Source: Candidatus Enterococcus moelleringii (lineage in GTDB: Bacteria > Bacillota > Bacilli > Lactobacillales > Enterococcaceae). Taken from it: a stretch of DNA of 64,000 nt. The translations under genes were made by a program, and so were the position numbers. Under the pieces are notes generated by a model. That model ran no database searches, was not told the DNA's origin, and saw only the letters and a program-made list of their open reading frames with translations. Where the stretch lies: the NCBI RefSeq assembly GCF_017377575.1, contig NZ_JAFREM010000025.1:1-64000 (forward strand), in the 5' to 3' direction. Positions 60,514 to 64,000 of the stretch are shown piece by piece (the stretch's first letter is position 1; each line of letters starts with the position of its first letter).

Positions 60514-60522
60514 TGGTATAAT
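60514..60522 (+). promoter_or_regulatory. Extended -10 promoter of the DUF948/YtxH pair
   Basis: TG-G-TATAAT, with TTGTTT-like sequence 16 bp upstream. The preceding 60329-60513 stretch is AT-rich with a GCTAG/CTAGC inverted repeat near 60435-60470 and no gene. Confidence 0.65.
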
Positions 60523-60575
60523 AAAGGTTAGTAAATAAAGGTTTTTTGACAGAAAATGAGCAAGGGAGTGTTCGG

Positions 60576-61004
60576 ATGAGTTTAGGAGGCGTTGCTGCTC
60601 TCATTGCAGCTTTAGCATTCGTTGTATTGGTTGTCTTTTTAGTGAAAGTACTGAACCAAGTCGCCAAAACGGTGGAAAAAGTCGATACCACAGTAAAAGA
60701 AGCAAATACAACGATTAGTGTGTTAACCAAGGATGTTGACTTGTTAATGCAGCAGGTGGAAGGCTTGCTGGTAAAAAGCAATCATCTGTTGAACGATGTC
60801 AATGGGAAAGTGGCAACAATTGACCCGTTGTTTACTGCCGTAGCGGATTTAAGTGAGAGCGTATCAAACTTGAACCATGCGAGCCGCAACTTAACCAGTA
60901 AAGTAGCTACTGTTGGAAAAACAACGGCGAAGGCGAAAGTTGCTGGCAAGGTTGGAGAATCAACCATGAAGTTTTTCAGAAATCGTAAACAAACTAACGT
61001 ATAA
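60576..61004 (+). CDS. DUF948 domain protein
   Basis: This 142-residue protein has an N-terminal membrane helix (about 5-27) followed by a long helical, heptad-like region (VLNQVAKTVEKVDTTVKEAN and onward) typical of DUF948, then a basic C-terminus. It is anchored to the membrane with the coiled coil probably cytosolic. The start at 60576 has AAGGGAGTG upstream. It is paired with a YtxH protein, a common Firmicutes arrangement; the function is unknown. Confidence 0.85.
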   Translation: MSLGGVAALIAALAFVVLVVFLVKVLNQVAKTVEKVDTTVKEANTTISVLTKDVDLLMQQVEGLLVKSNHLLNDVNGKVATIDPLFTAVADLSESVSNLNHASRNLTSKVATVGKTTAKAKVAGKVGESTMKFFRNRKQTNV

Positions 61005-61018
61005 CAGGAGGAATTACT

Positions 61019-61588
61019 ATGGGAAGAAAAAAAGGCGGATTTTTATTAGGAGTACTAATTGGCGGAACAGCTGCCGCAGCAACTGCTTTACTATTAGCAC
61101 CTAAATCAGGCAAAGAATTGCGTGACGAATTAGCAAGCAAAACTGATGACTGGCGTGATCTGGCTTCGGATTATACAGAAGATATTGTTGAAAAAACCAG
61201 CGAAATGAGTGCTGTGGTTAAAGAAAAAGCCTCTGACTTAACCAATCAAGCAACTGAGTTTGCTTCTTCAGTAAAAGGAAAATCAGAAGATGCCGCGGAT
61301 GATCTAGAAGATATCCATGCTGATCTGTTCGATGATTTGAAACAACAGAGCTCTGACTTATCAGATCGCTTCCGTAAAGCCGCTGACGAAGCGCAAGATG
61401 TAGTGGAAGATGCAGCTGAAGATATTGTCCTTGACGCTGATGAGGTCCAATCTGATGCCAAAGAAACGGTATCTGAAGGGGCACAGGAATTAAACGTCAA
61501 AGCCGAAGACTTGAAAGACTCTGAAAGCTTTGAAGAAATCAAAGAAGAGATAAAAGAAGAAGTTGAAAAGAACAATCCTGAACAATAA
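61019..61588 (+). CDS. YtxH domain protein
   Basis: This 189-residue protein has a basic start (MGRKKGG), one glycine/alanine-rich membrane helix (about 8-27), LLLAPKSGKELRDEL (the YtxH signature) and then a long acidic coiled coil rich in Asp, Glu and Ala. It resembles general-stress or envelope-associated YtxH proteins and also LEA-like helices. It is second in the operon with GGAGGAA upstream. Confidence 0.87.
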   Translation: MGRKKGGFLLGVLIGGTAAAATALLLAPKSGKELRDELASKTDDWRDLASDYTEDIVEKTSEMSAVVKEKASDLTNQATEFASSVKGKSEDAADDLEDIHADLFDDLKQQSSDLSDRFRKAADEAQDVVEDAAEDIVLDADEVQSDAKETVSEGAQELNVKAEDLKDSESFEEIKEEIKEEVEKNNPEQ

Positions 61589-61600
61589 ATTCCATTAAAA

Positions 61601-61638
61601 AAAGTTGTCCCTCGAAAAAAAGGGGCAACTTTTTTTAT
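61601..61638. terminator. Terminator between YtxH and pepQ (converging)
   Basis: AAAGTTGTCCC (61601-61611) pairs with GGGGCAACTTT (61622-61632), followed by T5. The A-rich left side also serves pepQ on the minus strand. Confidence 0.88.
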
Positions 61639-61673
61639 TGAGCAGCTTATCACTCAAAACGATCGTGATTATT

Positions 61674-62774
61674 TTATAAGATAATCAGCTCTTTTGAAGT
61701 TTTGGTAAATGGAATGCAGCCGTCTTTGGTGACAAAGATACAGTCTTCAATTCGAACACCTACATCATTTGGCAAGTAAATTCCTGGTTCGATTGAGAAG
61801 CACATGCCTTCTTTGATTTCCATGTCATTTCCGCCCACGATTGATGGGAATTCGTGGATCGTGGTTCCGATACCGTGTCCTAAACGGTGATTAAAGTATT
61901 CACCGTAGCCATAGCCTTCAATTACATCTCGAGCAATTTTATCTAATTCAGCTGCGGTAATTCCTGGTTTCACCGCTTCTTGGGCCTTTAATTGCGCTTC
62001 AAGAACAATATCGTAAATTTTCTTTTGATGATCAGTTGGTTTGCCGCAAGCAACCGTTCGAGTTGCATCGCTGCAGTAACCATTGACAATTGTACCAAGG
62101 TCGAACAGCACCAATTCATTTTCCTTCACCGTGTTTTTACCTGGTGAGCCATGAGGACTAGCTGCATTTGGTCCAGCTAAAACTTCCGTCGGGAAAGACA
62201 TTTCTTTGACGCCTTGTTTCTTTAATTCGTATTCGATTTCAGCGACAATTGATTCCTCTGTTGCTCCGGCTTTAACTAGCTTAAAGCCAATTTCAAACGC
62301 TAAATCAGCAGTCGAACCCGCTTCAACTAAAAGTTGACATTCTTCTTCGGTTTTGTATAATTGCAATTGTTGCACGAGTGGAGTTAAGTCAGCAGAAAAG
62401 TCAGTGCTGGTAAAGGCATCAGCCAATCGCTGATAGCGGTCCAAGACTAGCTGGCCCTTTTCGATAGCCATTTTCTTTGGTGCACCATAGCGTTTATTAA
62501 TTTCTGCTACGATAATCGCCCAAGGATCTTCACTGTCTAAATAGCCGATTACATCATAGGCCCAGCTGCTTGCTTTAGCATCTTCGACCTCTAAGCCAGG
62601 TGCAAATAAAAAGGGATCTTTTTCTAAAGGAATGAAAAGCGCTAAAATTCGTTCCATCGGATTGCTGTCAAAGCCTGAGAAATAGGCGATGTGGCTAGGA
62701 TCAGACACATAGGCTAGGTCGACTTGATTGGATGACATCCATTTACGTAGTTCTGACACTTTTTCTTGATTCAT
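61674..62774 (-). CDS. pepQ: Xaa-Pro dipeptidase
   Basis: This 366-residue M24 metallopeptidase cleaves X-Pro dipeptides. A creatinase-like N-terminal domain (about 1-130) is followed by the pita-bread catalytic domain. The metal ligands lie in LFDLGTIVNGYCSDATRT (two Asp), HRLGHGIGTTIHEFP (His), SIEPGIY (Glu) and RIEDC (Glu). It is divergent from ccpA, the classical pepQ-ccpA arrangement of Lactobacillales, with a cre in between. Confidence 0.94.
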   Translation of the reverse strand: MNQEKVSELRKWMSSNQVDLAYVSDPSHIAYFSGFDSNPMERILALFIPLEKDPFLFAPGLEVEDAKASSWAYDVIGYLDSEDPWAIIVAEINKRYGAPKKMAIEKGQLVLDRYQRLADAFTSTDFSADLTPLVQQLQLYKTEEECQLLVEAGSTADLAFEIGFKLVKAGATEESIVAEIEYELKKQGVKEMSFPTEVLAGPNAASPHGSPGKNTVKENELVLFDLGTIVNGYCSDATRTVACGKPTDHQKKIYDIVLEAQLKAQEAVKPGITAAELDKIARDVIEGYGYGEYFNHRLGHGIGTTIHEFPSIVGGNDMEIKEGMCFSIEPGIYLPNDVGVRIEDCIFVTKDGCIPFTKTSKELIIL

Positions 62775-62805
62775 TGTTATCCTTCTTTCTTTTAAGCTTA
62801 CGAAT

Positions 62806-62834
62806 ATTGTATCACTTAGGGCCTTTTCTGCAAA
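62806..62834 (-). promoter_or_regulatory. Promoter of pepQ
   Basis: On the minus strand, TTTGCA (62829-62834), 17 bp, TACAAT (62806-62811), 32 bases before the pepQ ATG. Confidence 0.75.
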
Positions 62835-62842
62835 ACAATATT

Positions 62843-62856
62843 AGAAAACGCTTGCA
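62843..62856. promoter_or_regulatory. Catabolite-responsive element (cre) between pepQ and ccpA
   Basis: AGAAAACGCTTGCA matches TGWAARCGYTWNCW at 13 of 14 positions. It is upstream of the pepQ -35 and about 30 bp upstream of the ccpA -35, so CcpA could act on either promoter. Confidence 0.75.
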
Positions 62857-62877
62857 AATATTTTAATAATTTAGAGT

Positions 62878-62890
62878 AAAACGGTTGCAA
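62878..62890. promoter_or_regulatory. Second cre-like site overlapping the ccpA -35
   Basis: AAAACGGTTGCAA differs by one base from the core of the first site (AAAACGCTTGCAA at 62845-62857) and covers the ccpA -35. It fits the cre consensus less well. Confidence 0.5.
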
Positions 62891-62913
62891 TCGGAGAAAA
62901 GACGTGCTATTAT
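62885..62913 (+). promoter_or_regulatory. Promoter of ccpA
   Basis: TTGCAA (62885-62890), 17 bp, TATTAT (62908-62913) with extended TG at 62905-62906. Confidence 0.8.
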
Positions 62914-62970
62914 CTTTAGGAAATGTAAATGAGATTTTCTGAAAACATATAGAGATAGGAGAAAAATCAA

Positions 62971-63972
62971 ATGGAAAAACAAACAATTACAATTTACGAT
63001 GTTGCCCGCGAAGCAAATGTTTCAATGGCAACCGTTTCACGGGTAGTTAACGGCAATCCTAACGTTAAACCTACTACACGCAAAAAAGTTTTGGAGGTTA
63101 TCGATCGTCTGGACTACCGTCCGAATGCAGTCGCTCGTGGACTAGCAAGTAAAAAGACAACAACTGTTGGGGTAATTATTCCTGACGTCAGCAACATGTT
63201 CTTTGCTTCATTGGCACGAGGCATTGACGATATTGCAACAATGTACAAATACAATATCATTCTAGCAAATTCTGATGGTGAAACATTAAAAGAAGTGAAC
63301 GTGTTAAACAACCTGTTAGCGAAACAAGTAGACGGAGTTATTTTCATGGGTCATCATATTACAGATGAAATCCGTGCTGAATTCTCTCGTTCAAAAACAC
63401 CAATCGTTTTAGCTGGTTCAATTGATCCAGACGAACAAGTAGGCAGTGTAAACATTGACTATACAACAGCAACTAAAGATGCAACTGATGTTTTAGCTAA
63501 GCATGGCAACGAAAAAATTGCCTTCATCAGCGGACCATTAATTGATCCGATCAACGGACAAGCACGTATGAAGGGCTATAAAGAATCATTGGCTGAACAT
63601 GGTCTTTCTTATAATGAAGGCTTAGTTTTTGAAGCAGCCTACAACTTTAAAGAAGGCTTAGCTTTGACTGATCGTGTATTAAACAGCGGAGCAACTTCAG
63701 CTTTTGTAACGGATGATGAATTGGCTATTGGTCTATTAGATGGTTTACTTGATAAAGGTGTTAAAATTCCTGAAGATTTTGAAGTCATCACCAGCAACGA
63801 TTCATTGTTAACCGATGTTGCTCGTCCACGCTTAACCAGCGTTACTCAGCCGTTATATGATATCGGTGCGGTAGCAATGCGCTTGTTAACTAAAATGATG
63901 AACAAAGAAGACATTGAACAAAAAACGATCATCTTGCCTCACGGTGTCGATGAAAAAGGTTCAACTAAATAA
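62971..63972 (+). CDS. ccpA: Catabolite control protein A
   Basis: This 333-residue LacI-family global regulator is active as a complex with HPr-Ser-P. The N-terminal helix-turn-helix is at about 5-25 (TIYDVAREANVSMATVSRVV) with the hinge helix NAVARGLAS near 50-58. The periplasmic-binding-like core follows (TTTVGVIIPDVSNMFFASLARGI). The length is typical. AGGAGAAAAAT precedes the ATG. Two cre-like sites upstream suggest autoregulation, and hprK in the same window makes its co-repressor kinase. Confidence 0.97.
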   Translation: MEKQTITIYDVAREANVSMATVSRVVNGNPNVKPTTRKKVLEVIDRLDYRPNAVARGLASKKTTTVGVIIPDVSNMFFASLARGIDDIATMYKYNIILANSDGETLKEVNVLNNLLAKQVDGVIFMGHHITDEIRAEFSRSKTPIVLAGSIDPDEQVGSVNIDYTTATKDATDVLAKHGNEKIAFISGPLIDPINGQARMKGYKESLAEHGLSYNEGLVFEAAYNFKEGLALTDRVLNSGATSAFVTDDELAIGLLDGLLDKGVKIPEDFEVITSNDSLLTDVARPRLTSVTQPLYDIGAVAMRLLTKMMNKEDIEQKTIILPHGVDEKGSTK

Positions 63973-63980
63973 ACTGCTTT

Positions 63981-64000
63981 AAAAGCTCTCATTTTTTGAG
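63981..64000 (+). terminator. Probable start of the ccpA terminator (cut by window end)
   Basis: AAAAGCTCTCATTTTTTGAG looks like the left arm, loop and first part of the right arm of a hairpin 9 bases after the ccpA stop. Confidence 0.5.

Overview
The window looks like a chromosomal core segment of an Enterococcus or a very close relative (low-GC Gram-positive, Lactobacillales). The evidence is the gene content and order: an EfrAB-type heterodimeric ABC exporter, secG-carboxylesterase-rnr-smpB, an eight-gene F-type ATP synthase operon followed by a DUF1146 gene and murA-epuA, comFA-comFC-hpf-secA-prfB-ftsEX, pst-phoU, a liaXYZ operon, hprK-lgt-gpsA-galU, and divergent pepQ/ccpA with cre-like sites. 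The species cannot be fixed from the sequence alone. I see no prophage, insertion sequence, plasmid gene or CRISPR array.

Layout. 1-3361: the tail of an unidentified gene, a TetR regulator, and rpoY-rnjA on the minus strand. 3362-9638: efrAB, a small FAH-hydrolase/gamma-carbonic-anhydrase operon, a small Fe-S protein with a GNAT protein, and secG. 9689-13860: a lipoprotein on the minus strand, then esterase-rnr-smpB. 14149-20576: atpBEFHAGDC with a hairpin after atpE. 20777-23269: DUF1146, murA-epuA, a 220-bp palindromic element, yidD. 23540-28850: a branched-chain amino acid ABC transporter operon behind a near-consensus CodY box, ending in a CBS-ACT protein. 28949-30156: DUF2969, tRNA-Tyr and tRNA-Gln, a 157-bp tandem repeat array, and a small basic protein. 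30201-35238: a TetR regulator divergent from a 1416-residue two-domain acyl-CoA dehydratase activase. 35345-43775: GntR, YigZ, a DUF7662-like protein, comFA/comFC, hpf, secA, and prfB with its programmed frameshift. 43870-52328: ftsEX, cls, and pstS-pstCABB-phoU with PhoP-like boxes. 52540-56406: a MATE pump behind a leader hairpin, and liaXYZ. 56526-63972: hprK-lgt-gpsA-galU, two envelope-associated small proteins, and pepQ/ccpA.

Most genes are housekeeping: energy, secretion, RNA decay and ribosome rescue, envelope, phosphate and amino-acid uptake, carbon control. The least explained material is intergenic. It comprises a palindromic repeat with an A-B-A'-B' arrangement and a decayed second copy, a tandem repeat whose hairpin shows a compensatory base-pair change, and a branched fold upstream of rpoY. 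The giant activase, with its own regulator and paired operator-like sites, is the most interesting protein-coding locus. All regulatory sites were found by reading motifs and are untested.
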